Positions 52,665 through 60,995 of a DNA stretch of 64,000 nucleotides are shown piece after piece. Position 1 is the first letter of the stretch, and each line of letters opens with the position of its first letter. The stretch comes from Sabulibacter ruber (lineage in GTDB: Bacteria > Bacteroidota > Bacteroidia > Cytophagales > Hymenobacteraceae): positions 558,001 to 622,000 of the forward strand of contig NZ_JAFFID010000002.1 in the NCBI RefSeq assembly GCF_017355955.1, read 5' to 3'. The notes below the pieces were generated by a model that saw only the letters and a program-made list of their open reading frames with translations, was not told the DNA's origin and searched no databases. The translations under genes and the position numbers were made by a program.

Positions 52665-55136
52665 ATGTTTACTTTCAAAGAAATTGCGCAGGTTACGGGA
52701 GGTATGTTGGTTCAGTGCAAAGGAACGTACCCCGGACAGCACCTGCTCACCGATAGCCGTAAAATTGCCAATGCCGTTTCTTCGGTGTTTTTTGCAATCA
52801 GAGGCGAATTCCATGACGGGCACCAATACCTGCCGGAACTCTACCAGGCCGGCGTGCGGCAGTTCATAGTGGAAGATGCCTCGGGCCTGATGGACCTGTC
52901 TTCCTACCCCGAGGGGAATTTCCTGCTGGTGAGCAGCAGCGTGCAGGCTATGCAGCGGCTGGCCGCCTATCATAGACGCAAATTCAACATCCCGGTTATC
53001 GGGATCACCGGCAGCAACGGCAAGACCATTGTGAAAGAGTGGCTGTCGCAGTTGCTGAGCGTATCAGAGCGGGTGGTGAAAAGCCCAAGGAGCTATAATT
53101 CCCAGATTGGCGTGCCGCTCTCTGTGTGGCAGATCAACGAGAGTCATACCATTGGCGTGTTTGAGGCGGGCATTTCCCAGCCCGGCGAGATGGAGCACCT
53201 GGCCAGCGTGTTGCAGCCCACCATCGGCGTGTTCACCAACTTGGGTTCAGCGCACGATGAAGGCTTCACAGATCACGCCCAGAAACTGGAAGAAAAACTG
53301 AAGCTGTTTGACCACGTGGAAGAACTGATCTACTGCGCTGACCAATCCGAGGTCCACGAGGCCATCAGTAAAGCTGGTCTGCCCACTTTCGCCTGGAGCA
53401 CCCATGACCACGCAGCGGCGCAGGTAAAGATCAAGGTGCTGGAAATGCACCACGGCAAAACCAAGATCCGGTTTCGGTACGATGGAAAAGGCCAGGACCT
53501 GATGCTGCCTTTCGCCGATGAGGCCTCGCTGGAAAACGCTCTTCATTGTTTGGCAACGTTGCTGTACGTGAGCGTGAAGCCCGAAGAACTGCCTTCCCGG
53601 TTTGAGCGCCTCCACCCCGTAGCCATGCGTCTGGAGCGCAAAGAAGCCATCAACGGCTGCTACGTCATAGACGATACCTATAATAATGACCTGGCCGGTC
53701 TGCGCATCGCCCTGGATGTGCTGGGCCAGCAGGCCCGCCGGGGCCGCAAGACGTTGATTGTTTCTGATCTGCTGGAAGCCGGGGTAGAGGAAAATGCCTT
53801 GTACCAACAGGTGGCGCAGGAAATCAAGTCAAGGGGCGTGGACCGCATCATCGGCATCGGGGACATCATCACCCGCCATCAGGACCTTTTCCCCGCGGGC
53901 AGCGAGTTTTACCTGGGCACTGATTCTTTCCTGGGCCAGCTCCATCCTGAGCGGTTCCGGCAGGAAACCATTCTGGTGAAAGGAGCGCGCGTGTTCCAGT
54001 TTGAGAAGATTGTGACCGCTTTGCAGCAGCAGGTACACGGCACGGTGCTGGAGGTGAACCTGGATGCCCTGGTGCATAACCTTAATTACTACCGCAGCAA
54101 AGTGCCCGCCCACACCAAGATCATGGTCATGGTGAAAGCCTTCGCTTACGGAGCCGGATCTTACGAGATCGCTAACCTGCTTCAGTTCCACCGCGTGGAT
54201 TACCTGGCCGTGGCGTACACCGATGAAGGCGTAGCCCTGCGCGAGAACGGCATCACGCTGCCCATCATGGTCATGAACCCCAGCCCCGACAGCTTCCTGA
54301 AAATGCAGCAGTACTCCCTGGAACCCGAGATTTACTCGCCAGATCTGCTGCACCGGTTTTTAGACTATTTCCCGGAAGATAGCCCCGAAACGCCGCGCAT
54401 TCACCTCAAGCTGGATACCGGCATGCACCGCCTCGGGTTTGATGCCGTTGAGCTGGAAGAAGCCCTGGCAGTGCTCACGCAAGTGCCGCACGTGCGGGTA
54501 GAAAGCGTGTTCAGTCACCTGGCAGGGGCCGATGAAGCCCTGTACAATGATTTCACACAGGAGCAGATTGCCAGGTTCAAAAGCATGTCGGCGCGGGTGG
54601 AGCAGGAACTGGGTTATACGGTTGTCAAACACATCCTCAACTCGGCGGGCATCATCCGGTTTGGGCAGGAGCAGGCCTTTGACATGGTGCGGCTGGGCAT
54701 TGGCTTGTACGGCGTGGAATCCTCTGGCTCGGAGCAAAGCGCCCTGCAAACCGTGGGACAGCTGAAAACCACCGTTTCTCAGGTGAAATCCATAAAAGCG
54801 GGCGAAACCGTGGGCTACAGTAGGCGGGGCGTAGCCACTTCTGATAAGCAGACCGCTACCATTGCCATTGGCTACGCCGATGGGTATGACCGCCGTTTCG
54901 GGAACGGAGCCGGCGAGGTGCTCATCAACGGCCAACGCGCGCCCATCATCGGGAACGTGTGCATGGACATGTGCATGGTAGACGTGACGGGGCTAGACGT
55001 GCGGGCCGGCGACGAGGTGCTTATCTTCGGGCAGGAACTTCCGCTCACAGAACTGGCTTCCCGCATCGGGACCATACCGTATGAACTGCTTACCAACGTG
55101 AGCACGCGGGTGAAGCGGGTATTCTTCAATGAGTGA
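52665..55136 (+). CDS. MurF-Alr fusion: UDP-MurNAc-tripeptide:D-Ala-D-Ala ligase / alanine racemase
   Basis: An 823-residue two-domain enzyme. Residues 1-450 are MurF: N-terminal domain (KIANAVSSVFFAIRGEFHDG), ATP-binding ITGSNGKTIVKEW (about 114), and LERKEAINGCYVIDDTYNND. Residues ~458-823 are a fold-III alanine racemase, with PLP lysine Lys491 in MVMVKAFAYGAG, LKLDTGMHRLG, HILNSAGI, MVRLGIGLYG and VGYSRRGVA (candidate second catalytic Tyr). It makes D-Ala and adds the D-Ala-D-Ala dipeptide to the wall precursor in the cytoplasm. This fusion is known in Bacteroidota. The gene has its own promoter with a palindrome. Confidence 0.96.
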   Translation: MFTFKEIAQVTGGMLVQCKGTYPGQHLLTDSRKIANAVSSVFFAIRGEFHDGHQYLPELYQAGVRQFIVEDASGLMDLSSYPEGNFLLVSSSVQAMQRLAAYHRRKFNIPVIGITGSNGKTIVKEWLSQLLSVSERVVKSPRSYNSQIGVPLSVWQINESHTIGVFEAGISQPGEMEHLASVLQPTIGVFTNLGSAHDEGFTDHAQKLEEKLKLFDHVEELIYCADQSEVHEAISKAGLPTFAWSTHDHAAAQVKIKVLEMHHGKTKIRFRYDGKGQDLMLPFADEASLENALHCLATLLYVSVKPEELPSRFERLHPVAMRLERKEAINGCYVIDDTYNNDLAGLRIALDVLGQQARRGRKTLIVSDLLEAGVEENALYQQVAQEIKSRGVDRIIGIGDIITRHQDLFPAGSEFYLGTDSFLGQLHPERFRQETILVKGARVFQFEKIVTALQQQVHGTVLEVNLDALVHNLNYYRSKVPAHTKIMVMVKAFAYGAGSYEIANLLQFHRVDYLAVAYTDEGVALRENGITLPIMVMNPSPDSFLKMQQYSLEPEIYSPDLLHRFLDYFPEDSPETPRIHLKLDTGMHRLGFDAVELEEALAVLTQVPHVRVESVFSHLAGADEALYNDFTQEQIARFKSMSARVEQELGYTVVKHILNSAGIIRFGQEQAFDMVRLGIGLYGVESSGSEQSALQTVGQLKTTVSQVKSIKAGETVGYSRRGVATSDKQTATIAIGYADGYDRRFGNGAGEVLINGQRAPIIGNVCMDMCMVDVTGLDVRAGDEVLIFGQELPLTELASRIGTIPYELLTNVSTRVKRVFFNE

Positions 55137-55226
55137 GTTTGTGATTGAGAGAATGAGTGAATAGATAAACCATTTTACGTTTTGAAGGTATTTTCCTAAA
55201 ACTGGCTTAAAAACAGCATGAAAAAA

Positions 55227-55246
55227 GCCCCGGCAAGTGCCGGGGC
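55227..55246. terminator. Bidirectional terminator between murF-alr and the 38-residue gene
   Basis: GCCCCGGC and GCCGGGGC with a 4-base loop, preceded by A's and followed by T's. Confidence 0.93.
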
Positions 55247-55268
55247 TTTTCTATGTCAATCATATTGA

Positions 55269-55385
55269 TTAGTCTTTCTTGATGCAGTTAGGCACTTTCT
55301 TGCCGTCTTTGTCCTTCATGCCGGCTTGTTCATAGCCTTTCCAGCACGGATCTTCTTTTTTCTGGTCTTTCTTGGTCTTTGGCAT
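55269..55385 (-). CDS. 38-residue Lys-rich protein with PCWKGYEQAGMK...VPNC motif
   Basis: The minus-strand ATG at 55385 opens a 38-codon frame to a TAA at 55269. The first 12 residues are nearly all charged (MPKTKKDQKKED), then PCWKGYEQAGMKDKDGKKV and PNCIKKD. The two Cys (14 and 34) and the Trp-Lys-Gly-Tyr-Glu core look conserved; I recall similar segments at the ends of phage and bacterial proteins, unverified. The gene lies 55 bases after the Bax-inhibitor gene on the same strand and stops just before a strong terminator, so it may be in that operon. Function unknown. Confidence 0.7.
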   Translation of the reverse strand: MPKTKKDQKKEDPCWKGYEQAGMKDKDGKKVPNCIKKD

Positions 55386-55440
55386 GATCGTAAATGGTTG
55401 ATTTATAATCTTTACGGATGCCAACCCCTGCTGTTGCCGG

Positions 55441-56193
55441 TTAGTCGCGGCTGTACAGTTTAGAAAGCAGACGCAGGATCTCCACGTACAGCCAAATCAG
55501 CGTGACAACCAGACCGAAGGCAGCGTACCACTCCATGGTTTTAGGAGCGCCGTGGGCCACACCCTGCTCAATGGTATCAAAGTCCAGAATCAGGTTCATG
55601 GCGGCTAAAATCACCACAAACACGCTGAAGATGATGCCCGCCGTGCCGCTGCTATGGATCAACGCCATTTCTACGCCGAAGAACTGCAGCACAAACGCCG
55701 CCATGTAGTAGCAGAAAATCCCGAAGGTAGCGGTAATGATGATGGACTTGAACCGATCTGTGGCCCTGATCACGCGGGTGCTGTACAACAGCAACATGCC
55801 CCCGAACACGGTAAAGGTTAGCAGCATGGCCTGGTTTGCGATGCCCGGGAACTTCATTTCCAGAATACCGGAAACTCCGCCCAGGAACAGTCCTTGCAGC
55901 GCACAGTAAATAGGTGCCACGTACGGTGCCAGGTGTTTCTTGAACGTGATCAGGAACGCCAGGGCCACGCCCACCAACGGAATAGAAATCAGAAAAGGCA
56001 GGGGAACGCCCATAAGGCTAAACAGATCCCACGCAAACACCGCGAAAACCACTACAATGCCCACTAGCAAAGCAGTCTTGCCAATGGTGCCGTTCAGGGT
56101 CATCGGCTTGGCGTCTGCTAAGGTCTGCGGCAGCGCCGCCTGGGTAAAGGCCTCCTCTTTGAGGGTAGGGTTGTTTGAAGTGAATAGTGACAT
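55441..56193 (-). CDS. Bax-inhibitor-1/YccA-family membrane protein
   Basis: A 250-residue protein with a short N-terminal tail (MSLFTSNNPTLKEEAF) and about seven membrane spans (ALLVGIVVVFAVFAWDLFS, IPLVGVALAFLITF, LLTFTVFGGMLLLYS, IIITATFGIFCYYMAAFVLQFF). The C-terminal NLILDFDTIEQGVAHGAPKTMEWYAAFG is the di-aspartyl region typical of the family (TMBIM), which forms pH-sensitive calcium-leak channels in studied members. A longer reading to 56310 is rejected because the ATG at 56193 follows a -7-like TATATTTC. The physiological role in this organism is unknown. Confidence 0.9.
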   Translation of the reverse strand: MSLFTSNNPTLKEEAFTQAALPQTLADAKPMTLNGTIGKTALLVGIVVVFAVFAWDLFSLMGVPLPFLISIPLVGVALAFLITFKKHLAPYVAPIYCALQGLFLGGVSGILEMKFPGIANQAMLLTFTVFGGMLLLYSTRVIRATDRFKSIIITATFGIFCYYMAAFVLQFFGVEMALIHSSGTAGIIFSVFVVILAAMNLILDFDTIEQGVAHGAPKTMEWYAAFGLVVTLIWLYVEILRLLSKLYSRD

Positions 56194-56358
56194 ATTTTTT
56201 ATTGATTTTACGAAATATACCCAAAAAACGCTGGTTTTACAACAAAAAACGTGCAGGTTCCCCCTTGAAGAGGCAAAACATCCTGATCTTTTTGGAATCA
56301 AACGGAACACCTTGTACCTTGCGACTGTTTATAACAAGTCTAAATAAAGCAAAGACAG

Positions 56359-56592
56359 GTGCAACAGGAACAAAAAAGTGTGCGGGATTTGAAGATAGGG
56401 GAGAAGGGCATTATTTGTTGTTTAACTGACCCCGAAATGTCTTTGAAACTGCTGGAGATGGGCTGTATTCCCGGTGAAGAGGTGAAACTCAACAGCCGTG
56501 CCCCGCTTGGCGACCCCATTACTATTATTGTGAACGATTACACCCTTTCTTTGCGTTTAGACGAAGCTGCTACCATCAAGTTAAAGGCTTAG
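56359..56592 (+). CDS. feoA: FeoA-family ferrous iron transport protein
   Basis: A 77-residue SH3-like protein (SVRDLKIGEKGIICCLTD; LEMGCIPGEEVKLNSRAPLGDPI; LRLDEAATIKL), the FeoA hallmark. It starts with a GTG; no ATG lies in a better place. It ends three bases before FeoB, so the two form one operon. FeoA works at the cytoplasmic side of FeoB. I saw no convincing Fur box in the 165 bases upstream. Confidence 0.92.
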   Translation: MQQEQKSVRDLKIGEKGIICCLTDPEMSLKLLEMGCIPGEEVKLNSRAPLGDPITIIVNDYTLSLRLDEAATIKLKA

Positions 56593-56595
56593 TCT

Positions 56596-58758
56596 ATGTT
56601 TGAAGTTCTTGCGCCGGCCCCCGCCTCCGTTCCTCATACCTCCTCCGTTTCTTCCTCCCGCAAGGTGGCCAAAGTGGCTCTTATCGGGAACCCAAACTCG
56701 GGGAAATCATCGTTGTTCAACCATTTAACCGGACTGAACCAAAAGGTAGGGAACTTCCCGGGCGTCACCGTCGACAAGAAAACCGGTATCAGCCAACTCA
56801 CTCCTAACTTAAAGGCGCAGGTTATTGACCTGCCCGGTACTTACAGCCTTTATCCCAAATCACTAGACGAAAAGGTCATCATTGACCTGCTCCATGATAA
56901 AAAGTCGGCGTCTTACCCAGACGTGCTCATCATCACCGCCGATGCCTCTAACTTAAAGCGCAATCTTCTGCTGTTTACCCAACTCGCTGATCTCAAGATT
57001 CCGGCGGTATTGGCCCTGAACATGCTGGACGTGGCCGAGAAGCACGGCGTGAAGATTGACGTAGCCGAGCTGCAAAAGCAATTGGGCGTGCCGGTGATTC
57101 CGGTGAATGCCCGTACCGGCAGTGGCTTGGCGGCGCTTAAGATTGTGCTTTCGCAGGAACTGGAGAAGCCCAAAAGCTCCTTCTTCCAGGTGGCAGATGA
57201 ATTGCTGGCCATGGTGCGCCAGATCCGGTACTACTTTGAACTGAGCAACGATTACCTGGCCTGGCACTACGCCCATCAATACCAGAAGCTCTCTTTCCTG
57301 TCTGAAGACGACAAGGAATACATTGGCGAGCTGGTCAAGAAATACAATTTCCATTCCAACGCACTGCAAGCCAGCGAGACCATTGACCGGTACGCCCGCA
57401 TCAATGAGTTGCTGCTGGACACCATGCGCGTGACCCGCGCCGAGAACAACGAGCAGGTCAGCAACAAGATTGACCAGATTCTCACGCATAAGATCTTCGG
57501 GTACCTGATTTTCTTCGGGGTACTGTTCGTTATCTTTCAGGCTATTTTCGCGTGGGCCAGCTACCCCATGGACATGATTGACCTGGGTATTGCCTCGCTC
57601 AACAACTGGATTCATTCCCAGGCCGAGGGACCGCTGGTAGATCTGCTCACCGAAGGCATTCTGGCCGGTTTGGGCGGTGTGCTCATGTTTGTGCCCCAGA
57701 TTGCCATTTTGTTTGCGTTTATCGCCATTCTGGAGGAGACTGGCTACATGGCCCGTGTCACGTTCCTGATGGATAAAATTATGCGCAAGTTCGGGTTGAA
57801 CGGGAAAAGCGTGGTGCCGTTGATCTCAGGCGTAGCGTGTGCCGTTCCGGCCATCATGGCTACCCGCACCATTGACAACTGGAAAGATCGCATGATCACC
57901 ATCTTCGTGACGCCGCTCATGAGCTGCTCGGCGCGTCTGCCTATCTACACGGTCATGATCGCGCTGGTGGTGCCGGAGAGATATTTATTGGGCTTTCTGA
58001 GCTTGCAGGGGCTGGTGCTCATGGGCTTGTACCTCATCGGGTTTGTGGCGGCCATCGTGTCGGCGGCGTTGCTCAAGTGGGTGCTCAAAACCAAGGAGCG
58101 CAGCTACTTCATTATGGAATTCCCCACCTACAAGATGCCGCGCTGGAAGAACGTGGGCCTCACCATTGTGGAGAAGGTGAAAGCGTTTGTGTTCCAGGCA
58201 GGTAAGGTGATTCTGGCTATCTCGGTTATTCTGTGGGTGCTTTCTTCGTACGGTCCGGGCGAGGCGGTGCAGCAAGCCGAGGAACGCGCCACGTCAGAGA
58301 TTGCTGCCCTGCAACTGAACGAAGCCGATAGCGAGGCCCACATAGCCGGTCAGAAACTGGAAGCCTCTTACGCCGGGCAGTTCGGGAAATTCATTGAGCC
58401 GGCCATCCGTCCGCTGGGCTATGACTGGAAAGTGGGCATTGCGTTGTTGACCTCTTTTGCCGCCCGTGAGGTGTTTGTGGGGACCATCTCCACCATCTAC
58501 AGCGTAGGCGATTCTGAGAATATTTCCACCGTAAAAGAAAAACTGTTGGCCGAGAAAGACGCCAACGGGCAACCATTCTTCACCCCAGCACGTGCTTTCT
58601 CGCTGCTCATTTTCTACGTCTTTGCCATGCAGTGTATGAGCACTATTGCGGTGGTGTACCGTGAGACCAAAGGCTGGAAATGGCCAATTCTGCAGTTGAT
58701 CTATATGACCGGCCTGGCGTACGCCTCGGCGTTCCTGGTCTTTCGGTTGTTTTCTTAA
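56596..58758 (+). CDS. feoB: FeoB ferrous iron transporter
   Basis: A 720-residue protein. The N-terminal G domain has G1 GNPNSGKSS, G2 around NFPGVTVD, G3 DLPGTYSL and G4-like LNMLDVAEK; next a helical spacer, then a membrane domain with gate motifs (MVPQIAILFAFIAILEETGYMAR, GLNGKSVVPLISGVACAVPAIM, TPLMSCSARLPIYT) and a late FAAREVFVGT segment. The Cys residues in GVACAVP and MSCSARLP are the conserved pair near the iron path. It imports Fe(II) across the inner membrane. A conserved palindrome and an AT palindrome follow the stop. Confidence 0.96.
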   Translation: MFEVLAPAPASVPHTSSVSSSRKVAKVALIGNPNSGKSSLFNHLTGLNQKVGNFPGVTVDKKTGISQLTPNLKAQVIDLPGTYSLYPKSLDEKVIIDLLHDKKSASYPDVLIITADASNLKRNLLLFTQLADLKIPAVLALNMLDVAEKHGVKIDVAELQKQLGVPVIPVNARTGSGLAALKIVLSQELEKPKSSFFQVADELLAMVRQIRYYFELSNDYLAWHYAHQYQKLSFLSEDDKEYIGELVKKYNFHSNALQASETIDRYARINELLLDTMRVTRAENNEQVSNKIDQILTHKIFGYLIFFGVLFVIFQAIFAWASYPMDMIDLGIASLNNWIHSQAEGPLVDLLTEGILAGLGGVLMFVPQIAILFAFIAILEETGYMARVTFLMDKIMRKFGLNGKSVVPLISGVACAVPAIMATRTIDNWKDRMITIFVTPLMSCSARLPIYTVMIALVVPERYLLGFLSLQGLVLMGLYLIGFVAAIVSAALLKWVLKTKERSYFIMEFPTYKMPRWKNVGLTIVEKVKAFVFQAGKVILAISVILWVLSSYGPGEAVQQAEERATSEIAALQLNEADSEAHIAGQKLEASYAGQFGKFIEPAIRPLGYDWKVGIALLTSFAAREVFVGTISTIYSVGDSENISTVKEKLLAEKDANGQPFFTPARAFSLLIFYVFAMQCMSTIAVVYRETKGWKWPILQLIYMTGLAYASAFLVFRLFS

Positions 58759-58771
58759 ATAAATCGTCCTT

Positions 58772-58809
58772 CGTTTCAGGCCTGTTTTCTCAAGAACAGG
58801 CCTGAAACG
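58772..58809. repeat. 3'-end palindrome after feoB, best-formed copy of the dispersed family
   Basis: CGTTTCAGGCCTGTT (58772-58786) and AACAGGCCTGAAACG (58795-58809) are exact 15-bp arms around TTCTCAAG, about 15 bases past the feoB stop. No T run follows on the plus strand beyond TTTT. Confidence 0.75.
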
Positions 58810-58840
58810 TTTTCAAACAATCTTTGGTGGAAGGCTAAAA

Positions 58841-58860
58841 TTCAATATTCATATATTGAA
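58841..58860. other. AT palindrome downstream of feoB
   Basis: TTCAATAT-TCAT-ATATTGAA, perfect 8-bp arms. It may be an operator or a chance feature; no gene starts within 150 bases. Confidence 0.3.
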
Positions 58861-58995
58861 CTATCCCCGCATGTCATTGGTTAATTCATAGGCGGGAACT
58901 CTGTAAAGATTTCTGTCAGAAGATTCCTAAACCAGGAGTTTTCTCCCTTAGATTTTATTTTAAAATAACTTAAAACGCACTAAATACGCTGTTGC

Positions 58996-59026
58996 TTGTG
59001 TTTCAGTGGATTTATTTATAAATTTG
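58996..59026 (+). promoter_or_regulatory. Promoter of rimP-nusA-infB
   Basis: TTG (58996-58998), a 20-base spacer and TAAATTTG (59019-59026) match the consensus fully. Start expected near 59030. Confidence 0.75.
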
Positions 59027-59046
59027 TGCGATTAAAGTGAAATGGA

Positions 59047-59070
59047 GGGGACGCGAGAGTCCCCCTTTTT
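59047..59070 (+). promoter_or_regulatory. Terminator-like hairpin in the rimP leader (possible attenuator)
   Basis: GGGGAC (59047-59052), loop GCGAGA, GTCCCC (59059-59064), then CTTTTT. It lies between the promoter start (about 59030) and the rimP ATG (59091), so it would end transcription before the operon unless overridden. Confidence 0.6.
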
Positions 59071-59090
59071 ATTTGTTACCCAGATTGCGA

Positions 59091-59564
59091 ATGGCTTTAG
59101 AGGAAAAAGTAATTGAGGAATTTGCGCAGGCAGCTTTGCCAGAACCAGACCTGTTCATTGTGAGCGTAAAGGTGTCTGATACGCCAGTGCGACCCAAAGT
59201 AACCATCCTCGCCGACGGTGACCAAGGCATCAGCATTGACCAGTGCGCGCAGATAAGCCGCCGGGTATCCAAGAGAATTGAAGATACTTACGGAGAGGAG
59301 ATCTCTTACGTGATAGAAGTGTCCTCGCCGGGGGTGGATTTCCCGCTTACCTCAGAGCGGCATTACAGAAAGAACTTAGGACGCACCGTGAAGCTCACCT
59401 TTGCAGGTGGCGTAGAGAAAACCGGTGAGATCAGAGACGTGCTGGAAGACGGCATCCTGTTCGCCGAGGAAGTAAAACAAAAGCATAAGAAAGCGTTGCT
59501 GGAGCCCGTTCACGTGGCCTACAGTGATATTGTGAAAGCGCAGATTGTAATCTCTTTTAAATAA
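59091..59564 (+). CDS. rimP: Ribosome maturation factor RimP
   Basis: A 157-residue protein with the RimP two-domain layout: VIEEFAQAALPEPDLFIVSVKVSDTPVRPKVTILADGDQGISIDQC, then EISYVIEVSSPGVDFPLTSERHY, the family signature region, and a C-terminal SH3-like part (RTVKLTFAGGVEKTGEIRDVL). It helps 30S subunit assembly. The ATG at 59091 is used; an upstream reading from 59037 starts inside the attenuator-like hairpin. NusA follows after seven bases, as is usual. Confidence 0.95.
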   Translation: MALEEKVIEEFAQAALPEPDLFIVSVKVSDTPVRPKVTILADGDQGISIDQCAQISRRVSKRIEDTYGEEISYVIEVSSPGVDFPLTSERHYRKNLGRTVKLTFAGGVEKTGEIRDVLEDGILFAEEVKQKHKKALLEPVHVAYSDIVKAQIVISFK

Positions 59565-59571
59565 GAAAGAC

Positions 59572-60825
59572 ATGGATAGTTCAGTATTGATCGAGTCGTT
59601 TGCGGAGTTCGCTAAATTCAAGAACATTGACCGCCCTACCATGATGCGGATCTTGGAAGACGTGTTCCGCACCATGATTCGGAAGAAATGGTCTACTGAT
59701 GAAAATTTTGACATCATCCTGAACGTAGAGAAAGGCGATCTTGAGATTTGGCGTAACCGCGAAATTGTAGACGATAACTCAGAGGATATCTGGGATGATG
59801 ATAAAATAAGCCTTTCTGAGGCCCGTAAAATTGAGCCAGATTTTGAAGTAGGCGAAGAAGTATCTGAACTGATCAAGTTAGAGGACTTCGGTCGCCGTGC
59901 CGTATTAACTGCCCGCCAGACCCTGATTCAGCGTGTGAAAGACCTGGAGAAAGACCTGCTGTACCAGAAATACAAAGACCAGGTAGGCGAGATCATTTCC
60001 GGTGAGGTGTATCAGGTATGGAACCGTGAGGTATTGATTCTGGACTCTGAGGAAAACGAATTGCTTATCCCTAAAAACGAGCAGATCCCCAAAGACCGCT
60101 ACCGCAAAGGCGATGTGGTGAGAGCAGTTGTTCAGCGCGTTGAGATCACTAACGGTAATCCTAAAATCATTCTTTCCCGTACTTCTCCGCAATTCCTGGA
60201 GCGCCTGTTTGAAAACGAGGTTCCTGAGATTGCCGATGGCCTGATCACCATCAAGAAGATTGTACGTGAGCCAGGCGAGCGCGCCAAAGTAGCCGTGGAG
60301 TCTTACGATGACCGTATTGACCCGGTAGGTGCCTGCGTGGGCATGAAAGGTTCCCGTATCCATACCATCGTGCGTGAGCTGGAGAACGAGAACATTGACG
60401 TGATCAACTACACAGACAACATGGAGCTGTACATCCAGCGGGCGCTGAGCCCTGCCAAGATCAGCAGCATCAAGATAAACGAAGAAACGGGCCGCGCCTC
60501 TGTGTTCCTGAAGCCAGACCAGGTTTCCCTGGCCATTGGTAAAGGAGGTCAGAACATTAAACTTGCCAGCAAGTTAGTTGGTTTAGAGATTGACGTGTTC
60601 CGTGAAACCGAAGAGTTTGAAGAAGATATCAACCTGGAAGAATTCTCAGATGAGATTGAAAGCTGGGTTATTGACGAACTGAAGCGCATTGGTCTGGACA
60701 CAGCCCGCAGCGTAATGGCCGTCAGCAAGGAAGATTTGGTGCGCCGCACAGAGCTTGAAGAAGAGACTGTGGAAGACTTGCTCCAGATCATCCGCCAAGA
60801 GTTTGATTCAGAAGAAAACAACTAG
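59572..60825 (+). CDS. nusA: Transcription termination/antitermination factor NusA
   Basis: A 417-residue protein: N-terminal RNAP-binding domain (SFAEFAKFKNIDRPTMMRILEDV), S1 domain (VGEIISGEVYQVWNREVLI), KH1 (GACVGMKGSRIHTIVRELENENIDV) and KH2 (VSLAIGKGGQNIKLASKLVG), and a short acidic C-terminal region (EEFDEIESWVID...). The length is typical for Bacteroidota, without the acidic repeats of E. coli NusA. It binds RNAP and nascent RNA. It sits between rimP and infB. A weak copy of the dispersed palindrome lies after its stop near 60880-60913. Confidence 0.97.
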   Translation: MDSSVLIESFAEFAKFKNIDRPTMMRILEDVFRTMIRKKWSTDENFDIILNVEKGDLEIWRNREIVDDNSEDIWDDDKISLSEARKIEPDFEVGEEVSELIKLEDFGRRAVLTARQTLIQRVKDLEKDLLYQKYKDQVGEIISGEVYQVWNREVLILDSEENELLIPKNEQIPKDRYRKGDVVRAVVQRVEITNGNPKIILSRTSPQFLERLFENEVPEIADGLITIKKIVREPGERAKVAVESYDDRIDPVGACVGMKGSRIHTIVRELENENIDVINYTDNMELYIQRALSPAKISSIKINEETGRASVFLKPDQVSLAIGKGGQNIKLASKLVGLEIDVFRETEEFEEDINLEEFSDEIESWVIDELKRIGLDTARSVMAVSKEDLVRRTELEEETVEDLLQIIRQEFDSEENN

Positions 60826-60995
60826 TGGTGCGCTTTATGTGCCGGGTTATTTGACCTTACCGGAGGGTGGGTGCCGTTTATGGCCTATTTTCCGGAAATC
60901 AGGACAAAAACGCGAAGTCGTTAAGGCCACCCCATCCTTTTTAATGAGTAAGAAACAAGTAACTACTAAAGTAAAATAAAACAGCATATTTGAAC

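Noticed and set aside
56194..56358. Fur box upstream of feoAB
   Set aside because: No convincing GATAATGATTATC-like inverted repeat is seen.
60944..60979. An 11-codon frame ([11 protein letters not shown]) just before infB
   Set aside because: It could be a leader peptide but has no attenuator-like structure and is too short to support alone.
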